A stretch of DNA of 64,000 bases from Mycolicibacterium sp. P9-64 (GCF_008329605.1 NZ_NPKO01000004.1:124001-188000), one strand, 5' to 3'. Counted from the first letter of the stretch, positions 42,576 through 51,418 are shown. Numbers and translations are program-made. Notes: a model not told the origin generated them from the letters alone.

Positions 42576-44057
42576 GTGTCCAGTGAACCGTCACCCGCAA
42601 GTCGAGGACGCATCGCGGGGATCGAGGTGCGCTCGATCGACTACGTCCCCCTGAACGAACGGCACGGCAAGGTGTGGAGCCAGGGCCCCCTGTGGTTCAT
42701 GAGCAACGCCCAGATCGCGACGATGGCGGTCGGTACCTTCTCGGTTACCGGTGGCGGAAATCTGATCTGGTCGCTGCTCGCGATCGTCGGGGGAGTCCTG
42801 TTCGGCACGTTCTTCATGGCGTTCCACTCCGCGCAAGGCCCACAGCTCGGCCTGCCCCAGATGATTCAGTCACGCCCGCAGTTCGGCTACATCGGAGCGC
42901 TGTTGGTCTGGGCGTTCGCATATCTGCAGTACTCGGGCTTCAACATCTTCAACACCATTCTGGCCGGCGACGCCCTTCACACGACCGTTCACGGCCCGAG
43001 CAAGATGTGGATCGTCGTTGCCACCGTGGTGGCAGCGGTCGTGGCCTTGATCGGCTACGACCTCATTCACGGCGTCGAGCGTTGGCTGACGGCGGGGTTC
43101 CTCGTCATCTTCGGACTGCTCACGATCGCGGTCTGCACGCTCGGGTATCCGGCGGGCTCCTTCGACCTGGGCGACTTCAAGTGGACTCCCTTCCTCATCC
43201 AGTTCGGCGCGGTGGCCGGCTACCAGATCAGCTGGGCCATCTATGTTTCGGATTACTCGCGGTACCTTCCGCCGTCGGTCACCGTTCGCAAGACGTTCCT
43301 GTGGACGTACTGGGGCTCTGCCCTCGGTGCCATCTGGCTGATGTGTCTGGGTTCGGCGTTGGCCGCTTGGGCCGGAGCGGATTTCGACACGATCGCGTCG
43401 CTGAAGGCGGCTGGCGATCACGTGTTCCCGGGCTTCGGCACCATCGCCCTCGTCTTCTCCACGCTCGGACTCATCTCGGTGACGGCGTTGAACATGTATG
43501 GCGGGTCGCTCACGCTGATCAGTGCCCTCGACTCGTTCAAGAAGGTGCTGCCGACGGCGCGGGTGCGCATCATCACCATCACCTTCACCGCGGTTCTATC
43601 CCTCGTCCCGGCGTTGGTCATCGGCGCGAACTTCCTCACCAATTTCGAGGACTTCCTGCTCTTGGTGCTCTACCTATTCGTCCCGTGGACGGCGGTCAAC
43701 CTCGTCGACTACTACATCGTGCGACGCGGGCACTACGCAGTCGCCGAGATCTTCAATCCCCATGGCATGTACGGGCGTTGGGGATGGCGAGGTATCACGT
43801 CGTATCTGGTGGGCTTCGCGGCGATGCTGCCGTTCCTCAGCACCAGCAAGTACACGGGATTCGTCGCGACCGAACTCGGCGGGGCCGACATCTCGATGTT
43901 CGTCGGCCTACCGGTCGCGGGAATCCTGTATTGGATTCTGGCCAAGTCGGTCGACGTCGAGGCCGAGACGAGGGTTGCTCAGGCGGAGGCCGCGGAGTTG
44001 GAACGTTTGGCCGCTGCTCACCAGCGTCCTGAGGAGGACGCTGCAGCTGCCGGATGA
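42576..44057 (+). CDS. NCS1-family permease (cytosine/purine/allantoin type)
   Basis: A 493-aa membrane protein with about 12 helices. Family marks: PLWFMSNAQIATMAVG in helix 1, QFGYIGALLVWAFAYLQYSGFN, AGYQISWAIYVSDYSRYLP and VDYYIVRRGHY. GTG 42576 is chosen because GAAGGAGG is five bases upstream. It is divergent from the DeoR operon, with about 245 bases between, and ends at a strong two-way terminator. The substrate may be a nucleobase or related compound; no catabolic genes for these adjoin it. Confidence 0.85.
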   Translation: MSSEPSPASRGRIAGIEVRSIDYVPLNERHGKVWSQGPLWFMSNAQIATMAVGTFSVTGGGNLIWSLLAIVGGVLFGTFFMAFHSAQGPQLGLPQMIQSRPQFGYIGALLVWAFAYLQYSGFNIFNTILAGDALHTTVHGPSKMWIVVATVVAAVVALIGYDLIHGVERWLTAGFLVIFGLLTIAVCTLGYPAGSFDLGDFKWTPFLIQFGAVAGYQISWAIYVSDYSRYLPPSVTVRKTFLWTYWGSALGAIWLMCLGSALAAWAGADFDTIASLKAAGDHVFPGFGTIALVFSTLGLISVTALNMYGGSLTLISALDSFKKVLPTARVRIITITFTAVLSLVPALVIGANFLTNFEDFLLLVLYLFVPWTAVNLVDYYIVRRGHYAVAEIFNPHGMYGRWGWRGITSYLVGFAAMLPFLSTSKYTGFVATELGGADISMFVGLPVAGILYWILAKSVDVEAETRVAQAEAAELERLAAAHQRPEEDAAAAG

Positions 44058-44073
44058 ACCGTCAGCCTTAGTG

Positions 44074-44120
44074 GGATGGGAGCGAGCGGGCGCACCGAAA
44101 TGCGTGCGCCCGCCCCATCC
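44074..44120. terminator. Two-way terminator between NCS1 permease and Gly/Pro-rich gene
   Basis: GCGGGCGCAC (44086-44095) pairs with GTGCGCCCGC (44104-44113). Outer arms GGATGGG (44074-44080) and CCCATCC (44114-44120) extend the stem. It sits between the convergent stops at 44057 and 44131. Confidence 0.8.
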
Positions 44121-44130
44121 GACAGGCTCG

Positions 44131-44802
44131 TTACAGCGGGATCCAGATTCCGAAGAACCAGAAGCCCCAACCGTTTTGGTTCCAGTCCCATATCGGTTGT
44201 TCCTGGAAGCCCCAGTAGTTGATCGGTCCTTGGTCCCAGACTCCGCCCGGGGGAGGGAACGGTCCGCCCCATCCGGCACGTGGTGGTGCCCCCCAGCCCC
44301 ACGGTGCTGCTCCATCGCCCCACGGCTGGCCGCGGAAGCCGCCGAAGGCGTCGCGCGGTCGCGGCCCGAAGTCGCCGGGACCGCCAGGACCGCGGTTGTC
44401 TCCGGGGCCGCGGAAGTCGCCGGGTCCGCCGGGGCCGCGGTCGTCGCCGGGGCCACCCGGACCGCCAGGCCTGCCCGGACCACGGTCGTCGCCGGGACCG
44501 CCGGGACCCCCGGGTCCACCTGCGCCGCGGTTGTCTCCGGGGCCACCAGGACCACCGGGACCCCGGGAGTCTCCTGGGCCACCTGGACCCTGCGGCGGAC
44601 CACCCGGCCCGCCAGGGCCTTGATGCGGGCCGCCAGGCCCAGGTCCTCCGCCTTGGCAGATCGGCGGCATGCAACCGCCTCCGCCGCCACCGCCGCCACC
44701 GCCGCCAGGTGCCGCATATGCCACTCCTGAACCGGCCCCGATCAGGGCCAGTCCCATGCCGCCAGCGAGAGAAACTCCCGCGAGGGCTCTCTTCAGGTTC
44801 AC
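44131..44802 (-). CDS. Secreted collagen-like Gly/Pro-rich mycobacterial protein
   Basis: A 223-aa exported protein. GTG 44802 follows TAGGAG. The signal peptide ends near residue 31 (GVAYAAP). Then come a run of eleven glycines, a CMPPIC pair, and about 90 residues of GGP/GPG units with RGP and DNRG inserts, resembling collagen-type triplets. The C-terminal 60 residues are Trp-rich and conserved in many mycobacteria ([20 protein letters not shown]). It is probably surface-exposed; function unknown. Confidence 0.72.
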   Translation of the reverse strand: MNLKRALAGVSLAGGMGLALIGAGSGVAYAAPGGGGGGGGGGGCMPPICQGGGPGPGGPHQGPGGPGGPPQGPGGPGDSRGPGGPGGPGDNRGAGGPGGPGGPGDDRGPGRPGGPGGPGDDRGPGGPGDFRGPGDNRGPGGPGDFGPRPRDAFGGFRGQPWGDGAAPWGWGAPPRAGWGGPFPPPGGVWDQGPINYWGFQEQPIWDWNQNGWGFWFFGIWIPL

Positions 44803-45106
44803 CGTGTCACTCCTAGGTCCGGAGGCATTCGCTCCGGTTCATCCCGACAGCCCGACGTTAGGTAGCCGGCCTAAGATTTGTCCCTGTGTCCGCTGTGCGC
44901 GGGCTGTGCGGCGGAGTAAACCGGCTGCTGAACAATCCTTTTCGCCCTTCAGGTTGGGGTCAGCCGACAAAACCCATCCACCCCTTGTCCGGTTGGCCGA
45001 GTCCGATCACGACATCCAGGAGCCCGCCCGACGGGCACATCCGTCGTCGTGGTGCGAAGATCCCAAGTAACCGGAGAAGACACTGGCGACCGCACGGAAG
45101 GGCGCG
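44803..45106. promoter_or_regulatory. Divergent interval between two secreted-protein genes
   Basis: About 300 bases serve two units running apart. TTAGG and CCTAA arms (44858-44874) make a short dyad weakly like an iron box but two bases too short. No other clear operator or promoter hexamers are seen. Confidence 0.35.
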
Positions 45107-45547
45107 ATGATCGTGAACCGCGGACTGATCGCAGCCGTAATCGCCGTTGCGGCTTCATTGGGGCTTGCTGGCCCGGCCTGGGCCGACGATCTGAGCGGCA
45201 CGTATGCGCTGAACCTCAGCGGCGCCACGGGAGCTCCCACCACTTGGATCGCGAGTTCAACGTGTGCACCTTCGGGCGGGTGCGTCGCGCACATCACCAG
45301 TTCGAGCGGATGGAGCGGCGATGCGCAGCTCGCGGGGGATCGCTGGACGATGACGGTCAGCAGACCGGACGGCCAAAGCTGCCCGGGCGGCAGTCGCCAC
45401 TCCGAGTTGCAGACATGGTCGTGGGACGCTGCAGCGCTTACCGGCCAAGTCAGCGGTGTTTCCACGGATCCCGCCGCGTGCCCAGAGACTGGCCCCGATT
45501 CATTCACTCTGACGAAGGTGCGTACCGGTCGAAACTCGATCTCGTAG
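45107..45547 (+). CDS. Secreted conserved mycobacterial protein (146 aa)
   Basis: The signal peptide covers residues 1-26 (GLAGPAWADD). The mature domain is beta-rich with four cysteines (STCAPSGGCVAH, QSCPGG, AACPETG). DLSGTYALNLSG at its start and SGDAQLAGDRWTM in the middle match a common exported mycobacterial family of about 150 residues whose function is unknown. ATG 45107 has a weak GAAGGG site. Confidence 0.72.
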   Translation: MIVNRGLIAAVIAVAASLGLAGPAWADDLSGTYALNLSGATGAPTTWIASSTCAPSGGCVAHITSSSGWSGDAQLAGDRWTMTVSRPDGQSCPGGSRHSELQTWSWDAAALTGQVSGVSTDPAACPETGPDSFTLTKVRTGRNSIS

Positions 45548-45920
45548 TTGCGCGCCGCCGGACGGTGTTCAGTCGATATGGGCACGTACGTACCGTCATC
45601 GTCGCGCGATGCCGAGGGTGCATCGGTGTTGACGACCAACGGCGTTGGAACCGTGTGGCATTGGAGGCCCTCGGTGAACGCGACGGGCCGTCACGCCCCC
45701 TTCTCTGCGATGTGATCCAGGTCACAGTATTGTGACCTAGCTCACGGCGGCGCACTTCGATACAGTCGATTCTGTTGGTCAGACCATTTGAATAAAAGGC
45801 CAATGATTGCGAGCTTGGCAGATTCGAGTGAGCTCATGGCGCCGTGGTGACGGCTGCGGTTCGGCACGAAGACGCCAATTCCCAAGCCCGCCAATAGCGA
45901 TGGAAATCCCGGAGGTCGAA
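45548..45920. other. Non-coding interval carrying tandem CRP-type sites
   Basis: These 373 bases lie between two small secreted-protein genes. I find no credible gene. The main content is the pair of CRP-type boxes at 45711-45746 and a GATACAGT sequence near 45760 that could be a -10 element. Confidence 0.5.
45711..45746. promoter_or_regulatory. Two CRP-family binding sites, 20 bp apart
   Basis: TGTGATCCAGGTCACA (45711-45726) is a perfect TGTGA-N6-TCACA site. TGTGACCTAGCTCACG (45731-45746) matches at nine of ten positions. The centres are 20 bases apart, on the same helix face. The consensus is that of mycobacterial Crp (Rv3676)/GlxR. The sites are about 175-210 bases upstream of the 45921 gene. 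Confidence 0.75.
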
Positions 45921-46154
45921 ATGTACAAGTCCATCAAGCCGATCATCGCCGGAGTAGGCATGGCCGCGCTGCTGGCGCTGGGGCTGAACGCCGCCACGGA
46001 AGCGCCGGACTCCACCGGCAGTTACAGCAGCGGCGGTACTGCCGGAAAGACCATCACGATGAGCCCGGATTCCACGACGCTGGAGACGGCCTCGTTCGTG
46101 CCGGCGGAGAAGGCGGCGGCACCCTGCGGATTCGCGCAAAGCGGCGGCTGCTGA
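45921..46154 (+). CDS. Small exported protein (77 aa)
   Basis: ATG 45921 follows GGAGG. Residues 1-26 form a signal peptide or anchor (KSIKPIIAGVGMAALLALGLNAA). The remaining 50 residues are Ser/Thr-rich with two cysteines near the C-terminus (APCGFAQSGGC). No family is recognised with confidence. The tandem CRP sites upstream suggest it may be under carbon/cAMP-type control. Confidence 0.65.
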   Translation: MYKSIKPIIAGVGMAALLALGLNAATEAPDSTGSYSSGGTAGKTITMSPDSTTLETASFVPAEKAAAPCGFAQSGGC

Positions 46155-46262
46155 AGGCGGTCAGTGTGTTTCCCGCGCTGGCTCGTCGCGGATCGAAGAC
46201 GGCCTGATCGCCGATGACCTCCTTGGCGAGGCCGCGACGCACGGCGCGCCTACACGGTGGCT

Positions 46263-46973
46263 CTAGCCGAGCAGTCCCCCCGCACCGACGATGCCGAAAG
46301 ACCGGTCGGTGTGGTCGATTTCGGGCTCCAGCGAGCTGTGCTCGCTGTCGAGGAGGAACCGGAGTATGAACTCGTGGGAGGTCGCGAGGTGTGCGCGGGT
46401 CAAGTCGGCCGCAGCGTTCGCGTCGCCTCGGCTCACTGCCTCGTAGATGCCGCGGTGTTCTTCGTGCAGGTGGCCCATGTCGCCGAACACCCCGACGTGG
46501 AGGTAGAGGTAGCGATCGGTGAGTCTGCGCAGCTGCTCGGTGATCTGGATCATCCGCGGGCGGTTGCCACGGGTGTAGACGAGCGCGTGGAATTCGGTGT
46601 TGCACTCCAGCCACTGCACCGGCGCGACACCAGACTCCATCCGCTCGAGGAGCACCTTCATCTGGGTGAGTTCGGCGCGACCGACGTTGGGCACGGCGAG
46701 TCGGGTTAGCAACGGCTCCACCGCCTCACGCAGCTCATAGAGTTCTTGAAGCTCCGCGACCGACAGCCGCCGCACCACGGCGGTGGTGGCACTGACGTCG
46801 ACCAGCCCTTCGCTGGCCAACGCCTGCAGGGCGTCGCGGGCGGGCATGCGGCTGACGTCGTACTCCTGGGCGAGCCGGTGCTGCGACAGCCGGGTGCCCG
46901 GCCGCAGTTCACCGCTCAACATCCGTTGCCGCAAGTCCCGGGTGACCCGGCCAGCGGCTGATTCTCCTGCCAT
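46263..46973 (-). CDS. GntR-family (FCD) regulator
   Basis: A 236-aa GntR regulator. The winged helix covers residues 8-70 (DLRQRMLSGELRPGTRLSQHRLAQEYDVSRMPARDALQAL). The FCD domain follows, with metal-site residues in LYELREAVEPLL, NTEFHALVY and HLHEEHRGIYEAV. It is divergent from the aldehyde dehydrogenase gene. Two TTCGGTATACCGAA-type palindromes lie just before that gene, a classical GntR/FCD operator form, so it likely represses the ALDH/crotonase/MFS unit. Confidence 0.85.
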   Translation of the reverse strand: MAGESAAGRVTRDLRQRMLSGELRPGTRLSQHRLAQEYDVSRMPARDALQALASEGLVDVSATTAVVRRLSVAELQELYELREAVEPLLTRLAVPNVGRAELTQMKVLLERMESGVAPVQWLECNTEFHALVYTRGNRPRMIQITEQLRRLTDRYLYLHVGVFGDMGHLHEEHRGIYEAVSRGDANAAADLTRAHLATSHEFILRFLLDSEHSSLEPEIDHTDRSFGIVGAGGLLG

Positions 46974-47087
46974 ATGCCCTCATTTGCTCACGGTGCGACA
47001 GCGCGGGTGCCGGCCTGCGGTTCCGGCAACGGCGAGTCTAGCGAAGGCAGGTATCCCTTGCGTTCCAGATCTCAGCTGTTTACGGTC

Positions 47088-47122
47088 AACGGTGTACCGA
47101 AAACAAATTCGGTATACCGAAT
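47088..47122. promoter_or_regulatory. Paired GntR operators upstream of the aldehyde dehydrogenase
   Basis: ATTCGGTATACCGAAT (47107-47122) is a perfect 16-bp palindrome. The related CGGTGTACCGAA starts at 47090, its centre 20 bases upstream. The site ends 17 bases before the ATG 47140, so binding would block transcription of the aldehyde dehydrogenase gene. Confidence 0.75.
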
Positions 47123-47139
47123 CGGGAGACTTCATCGCG

Positions 47140-48675
47140 ATGACCTTGACTGCCACCTTCGCCACCGGCGAAGACCGTCGACCGCCACTGCCCACCGGAC
47201 TGCTCATCGGCGGTCGCAACGTCCAAGGACGGGCCTTGCCCATTGCGGTGACCAATCCCGCGACGGGGGAGGTCTTCACCGAGGTGTCGGGTGCTGACGA
47301 AGAGGACATCGACGACGCCGTCCGAAACGCGCACGACACCTTCCGCAACGGTGCGTGGCGCACGATGCCCATTCAGGACCGCGCGAAACTGATCAACCGA
47401 TTCGCCGACGGCATCGAAGCGCGGATGGCCGAGCTCTACGAACTCGAAACCATGAACAACGGCCGGCCGATCACCGAAACCAAGGCACAGATCACGCGGC
47501 TGTCCGAGTGGTACCGGTACAACGCAGCGCTGCTGCTCGCCGACCGGACCTCGGTGGTACCGCTGCGCGGCGACTACCACGCCTACACCAGCCGATTCCC
47601 GCTCGGCGTCGTCGCCATCCTGTCGTCGTTCAACCACCCCATGATGATCGCCTCCAAGAGTCTCGCGCCTGCTTTGGCGACCGGAAACACCGTGGTGCTC
47701 AAGCCTTCTGAGCAGACGCCTCTGACCGCTCTGATGCTCGGCCAAATCGCCATCGAGGCAGGCATCCCCGCCGGGGTGCTCAACGTCACCCCAGGGCTCG
47801 GCCCGACGGCGGGTGCGGCGCTGACCGCACACCCACTGGTCAAGAAGGCCGTCTTCACCGGCGGCACCGAACCCGGCCGGGCCATCGCGATCGCGACCGC
47901 CCAGCGGTTCGCCAAGGCGACCCTGGAGCTGGGCGGCAAGTCGCCGGTACTGATCTTCGACGACACCCCGATCGACGTGGCCGCACGCGGTGCGGCGTTC
48001 GGCGGTTTCGTCGGAGCGGGCCAGACCTGCATCGCGGGCAGCAGGCTGCTGATTCAGCGGACCATCTACGACGACGTCGTTGCCGAACTCTCGAAGCTCG
48101 CCGCCACCATCAGGATCGGCGATCCGGCAGACCCGAGAACCCAACTCGGGCCGGTCATCTCGAAGCGGGCCCAGGACCGGATCCTCGGCTACGTCGAGAA
48201 CGCACTTGCGCAGGGCGCGCGGATCGCGGCGGGCGGGCACGCGGCCCAGGTGCCCGGGCTGCCCGGCGGCTTCTTCATCGAGCCGACGGTGCTTGCCGAT
48301 GTCACCAACGACATGCGCGTCGCCCGCGAGGAGATCTTCGGCCCCGTGGTCGTCGCCATCCCATTCGAGGACGAGGCGCACGCCGTGGAACTGGCCAACG
48401 ACTCGGACTTCGGGCTCGGCTCGTCGATCTGGACGCGCGACGTGGCGCGAGCCCACCGCGTCGCGGCTGCGCTGGAGACCGGGATGGTGTGGATCAACGA
48501 CCACCACCGGCTCGACCCGTCGTCGCCTTGGGGCGGGGTCCGCGAAAGCGGTGTCGGTAGGGAAGGCGGCTGGGAGTCGTTCAACGACTTCACGAATGTC
48601 CGTGCGGTCACCGTCCGCACCGCGCCCGACGACGTCGACTGGTATGGCGGCGTCGCGACGGATCGGCTGAACTGA
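47140..48675 (+). CDS. Aldehyde dehydrogenase (NAD(P)-dependent)
   Basis: A 511-aa ALDH superfamily enzyme with the cofactor segment ILSSFNHPMMIASK and LKPSEQTPLTAL. The catalytic Glu lies in LELGGKSP, the catalytic Cys in GAGQTCIAGSRLL and the C-terminal FGPVVVAIPFEDE. ATG 47140 is the first plausible codon after the operator. The crotonase gene starts one base after its stop. With the MFS transporter it forms a small catabolic unit for an aldehyde or its acyl precursor; the substrate is unknown. Confidence 0.85.
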   Translation: MTLTATFATGEDRRPPLPTGLLIGGRNVQGRALPIAVTNPATGEVFTEVSGADEEDIDDAVRNAHDTFRNGAWRTMPIQDRAKLINRFADGIEARMAELYELETMNNGRPITETKAQITRLSEWYRYNAALLLADRTSVVPLRGDYHAYTSRFPLGVVAILSSFNHPMMIASKSLAPALATGNTVVLKPSEQTPLTALMLGQIAIEAGIPAGVLNVTPGLGPTAGAALTAHPLVKKAVFTGGTEPGRAIAIATAQRFAKATLELGGKSPVLIFDDTPIDVAARGAAFGGFVGAGQTCIAGSRLLIQRTIYDDVVAELSKLAATIRIGDPADPRTQLGPVISKRAQDRILGYVENALAQGARIAAGGHAAQVPGLPGGFFIEPTVLADVTNDMRVAREEIFGPVVVAIPFEDEAHAVELANDSDFGLGSSIWTRDVARAHRVAAALETGMVWINDHHRLDPSSPWGGVRESGVGREGGWESFNDFTNVRAVTVRTAPDDVDWYGGVATDRLN

Positions 48676-48676
48676 C

Positions 48677-49399
48677 ATGGGCGAACTGGTGTTCTCGACA
48701 CCCGCCGACGGAGTCATCGACGTGGTGATCGACCGGCCGCCGGACAACCTTCTGACGGTCGGGCTCTGCGCCGAACTCACCGAACTGCTGCTGTCCCCGC
48801 CGCCCGGCACCCACGTGTTGCGCCTGCGGGCCGCCGGTGAGGTGTTCTGTCTGGGTCGGGAACGGGCGGGCAACACTCCGGCGGAGTTGCGCGCGGAGAC
48901 CCGGACATTGGTGAGCCTGCATCGGGCGTTGCGGGATACACCGCTGGTCACCGTCGCCGAGGTGAACGGTGACGCCGCAGGCTTCGGCGTCGGGGTACTT
49001 GCGGCTTGCGATGTGGCAGTGGCGGTTTCGGGTGCTTCGCTGTGGTTCCCCGAAGTGGGCATCGACCTGGCTCCCGCCCTCGTACTGGCGTGGCTACCGC
49101 GCATCGTGGGGGAAAGGCACGCCTTCTGGCTGACCGCCACCGGTGAAGCCATCACCGCCGCACGCGCCATGGAGCTGGGCCTGCTCAACGAGGTCGTCAG
49201 TTCCCAGGAGTCGCTCGCAAAGGACGTGCAGGCACGCGTTGATGCGTTGCGGACCCGGAACCCGCGCATTCACGGCGAGATCAAGGACATGCTGCGGGCG
49301 TTCCGGCCCCTGGACGAGGACCAAGCACTCGAACTCAGCGTCGACCGGCTCGTCGTCGGTGCGCTGCGCCGCGGCGAGTCCGCCACCCCAACCGAATAG
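48677..49399 (+). CDS. Enoyl-CoA hydratase/isomerase-like protein
   Basis: A 240-aa crotonase-fold protein. The first oxyanion loop is altered (EVFCLGRERAG instead of AFCAGAD). The second reads VNGDAAGFGVGVLAACDV. One catalytic-type glutamate is kept in FPEVGIDLAP; the other position is Val. It may be an isomerase or decarboxylase rather than a hydratase. It follows the aldehyde dehydrogenase by one base and precedes the MFS gene. Confidence 0.75.
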   Translation: MGELVFSTPADGVIDVVIDRPPDNLLTVGLCAELTELLLSPPPGTHVLRLRAAGEVFCLGRERAGNTPAELRAETRTLVSLHRALRDTPLVTVAEVNGDAAGFGVGVLAACDVAVAVSGASLWFPEVGIDLAPALVLAWLPRIVGERHAFWLTATGEAITAARAMELGLLNEVVSSQESLAKDVQARVDALRTRNPRIHGEIKDMLRAFRPLDEDQALELSVDRLVVGALRRGESATPTE

Positions 49400-49435
49400 T
49401 CCCGAGCACGCTGGCAATTGGCGAAGGAGCCAACC

Positions 49436-50827
49436 ATGACCACTGCCCCTACCGGCACCGAAGAGTCCTGGCATTCGGGCATCAGTCGCTATCAGTGGAG
49501 CGTCCTGGTCGCGACCACCCTCGGCTGGGGCCTGGATGGCTTCGACTACAGCCTGTTCACCCAGGTTGCCGGCCCCGCGACCACTGAGCTACTGGGCCAC
49601 CCGTCCACCTTCCACAGCGGTGTGGCCGTCACGGTGTTCCTCACCGGCTGGGCCGTCGGGGCAATCCTGTTCGGTGTGATCGCCGACTACGTCGGCCGGG
49701 TCCGCGTCCTGATCACCGGCGTCCTGCTGTTCTCGGTCTTCACCGCGCTGTCGGTAGTGGTGGTGAACTACGCCGAATTCGTGACGTTCCGGTTCATCGC
49801 CGGCATCGGTTCCGGCGTTGAACTCCCGATCGGCGCGGCACTGGTGGCCGAGGCCTGGTCGAGCAGTCGGCACCGGGCCAAGGCCAGCGGCGTCATGATG
49901 TCCGGGTTGGCGCTCGGCGCTCTGGGTGCCGCGGTGGTCTACAACTTCGTCGGCCACCTGGGCTGGCGGTGGACCATGGCGTTCGGCCTCATCCCGGCGC
50001 TACTGGTGCTCTTCATCCGGCGCAACGTGCACGAGCCGGAGACCATGGCCGAGGTGAAGGCGACCAGGGCAAGGCGAAAGGGGGAGCGCGCCGCCGGGGC
50101 CGCGAGGCAAAGCGCCGACCGGTTCGTCCTCACCCAGTTGTTCACCGCGCCAATGCTGCGGACCACGATTGCGTGCACGCTGATCTGTGTCGGCGCGCTG
50201 TTCGCCTTCTGGGGCGTCAGCACCTGGACCCCGCAGAACATCCGCGCCGTCGTCGCCGCCGACGGCCTGACGGACGCCGCGGCAGTCACTGCCGTCGCCT
50301 GGGGCACCGCGATGCTGAACATCGGCGGCGCCATCGGCTACGCGAGTTGGGGCTTCATCGCCGACAAGATCGGCAGGAAGAACACCTACGTGATGAGCAT
50401 GGTGGTTGGACTCGGCGCCGTGTGCGCGCTCTACCCGTTCGCCGATACCTACGCCATGTACATGTGGCTGCTCCCCGTCGTCGGGTTCGGCGTATTCGGC
50501 GTGCTTGCTGGCAATTCCGTGTACTTCCCGGAGCTCTTCGGCCCGTCCGTGCGGGCGTCGGCGATGGCGGTTACCAACAGCATCGGCCGGCTGTGCACGG
50601 CCGCCGGCCCGCTCGTGGCGGGGGCGATCGCAACGGGGTGGTTCGGCGGCAGCATTGGAATGGCAACCACCGTGATCTCCGCGCTGATGGTCATCGCGTT
50701 CCTCGGCCTGGCGCTCCTGCCCGAGACCCACGGCCGCTTCCTCCATACCGAAGTCGAGAAGGAATCCGCCGACGCAGCGCCGAAGGCGGTGTTGCCAACA
50801 GCCGCTCAGCCACCGTCAAATTGGTGA
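49436..50827 (+). CDS. MFS transporter, aromatic/acid:H+ symporter (AAHS)-like
   Basis: A 463-aa, 12-helix major facilitator. GWGLDGFDYSLFTQ in helix 1 is the AAHS-type motif with its aspartate. Loop 2-3 has GVIADYVGRVRVLI and the matching loop 8-9 GFIADKIGRKNTYV. ATG 49436 follows GAAGGAG; an in-frame start 18 bases upstream is less likely. It is the third gene of the GntR-controlled unit and presumably imports the acid or aldehyde precursor. Its end abuts an IS481-type remnant. Confidence 0.85.
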   Translation: MTTAPTGTEESWHSGISRYQWSVLVATTLGWGLDGFDYSLFTQVAGPATTELLGHPSTFHSGVAVTVFLTGWAVGAILFGVIADYVGRVRVLITGVLLFSVFTALSVVVVNYAEFVTFRFIAGIGSGVELPIGAALVAEAWSSSRHRAKASGVMMSGLALGALGAAVVYNFVGHLGWRWTMAFGLIPALLVLFIRRNVHEPETMAEVKATRARRKGERAAGAARQSADRFVLTQLFTAPMLRTTIACTLICVGALFAFWGVSTWTPQNIRAVVAADGLTDAAAVTAVAWGTAMLNIGGAIGYASWGFIADKIGRKNTYVMSMVVGLGAVCALYPFADTYAMYMWLLPVVGFGVFGVLAGNSVYFPELFGPSVRASAMAVTNSIGRLCTAAGPLVAGAIATGWFGGSIGMATTVISALMVIAFLGLALLPETHGRFLHTEVEKESADAAPKAVLPTAAQPPSNW

Positions 50828-50839
50828 ACACCGCTCGGC

Positions 50840-51240
50840 TGCCCAGGGATTCAGCCCGAAGAGCACTCCACGGGTGATGGTTGAACCGGCCGGTGAACAC
50901 CTTGAGAGATCCATCGGTCAGGATCTGTTCTTGGGCGCCGTAAGTGCCCAATGTTTCCACTTCCGGGGACGCGATCCCGAAGGTTCGGGTCGAGGCGTGA
51001 ACGCTGCAGCGCCACCTCCACCGTCGTGGGCATCTGATGCGGACAGCTCGCCGGCCGATGTGACCGATCGATCAACCTCTCCAGGCCTGCCTGCTCGTAG
51101 CGGGCCAACCAGGAGTGCAACGTCTGACGCGACACCCCACACTTCGATGCCACCTGCGATATCGACAAACCATCACCGATCACGGCCAACACGGCCTGAT
51201 ACCTCTGCTCGGCCACGCTCAACTCCCTCATCAAGGGAGT
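50840..51240 (-). pseudogene. Decayed IS481-type transposase
   Basis: The reverse strand from 51231 encodes an intact HTH start: MRELSVAEQRYQAVLAVIG and SISQVASKCGVSRQTLHSWLARYEQAG. It then loses the middle of the protein. A later piece in another frame (near 50870-50960) reads YGAQEQILTDGSLKVFTGRF, the second catalytic-Asp region of IS481 transposases. About 130 residues against the usual 300-plus, and a frame change, show it is inactive. It lies between the MFS gene and tRNA-Arg. Confidence 0.8.
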
Positions 51241-51331
51241 GTCAAGGATCAACCGAAACAACTGTCAGGCATCAGCCGAAACACTGTCGCCCATCAACCG
51301 GAGACGAAATGTCAGCCATCACCCGACGCAA
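51240..51331 (+). repeat. Four degenerate direct repeats at the IS481 remnant end
   Basis: Units begin TGTC at 51240, 51263, 51285 and 51310 (periods 23, 22 and 25). All contain the core CATCARCCG-type sequence (GATCAACCGAAAC, CATCAGCCGAAAC, CATCAACCGGAGAC, CATCACCCGACGC). They extend outward from the transposase start and are typical of iterated subterminal binding sites in this IS family. Confidence 0.7.
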
Positions 51332-51345
51332 TACACTGAACATGG

Positions 51346-51418
51346 CGCCCCCGGCAGGGATCGAACCTGCGGCCAACCGCTTAGAAGGCGGTTGCTCTAT
51401 CCGCTGAGCTACGGGGGC
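51346..51418 (-). tRNA. tRNA-Arg (anticodon UCU)
   Basis: The reverse strand folds as a full cloverleaf. Acceptor GCCCCCG/CGGGGGC, D-arm with GTAGCTCAGCGGATAGAGC, anticodon stem ACCGC/GCGGT with loop CTTCTAA (anticodon TCT, reading AGA), and T-arm GCAGGTTCGATCCCTGC. The 3' CCA is not encoded. The gene is intact and lies 15 bases beyond the IS-end repeats. Confidence 0.95.

Noticed and set aside
44858..44874. TTAGG/CCTAA dyad resembling an IdeR iron box
   Set aside because: The arms match, but the site is 17 bases instead of 19 and the centre does not fit the consensus. It stands beside genes with no iron role.
51240..51331. Short spaced repeats considered as a CRISPR array
   Set aside because: There are no unique spacers between the units, the units themselves are degenerate, and they form the end of an IS481-type element. 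No cas genes are present.
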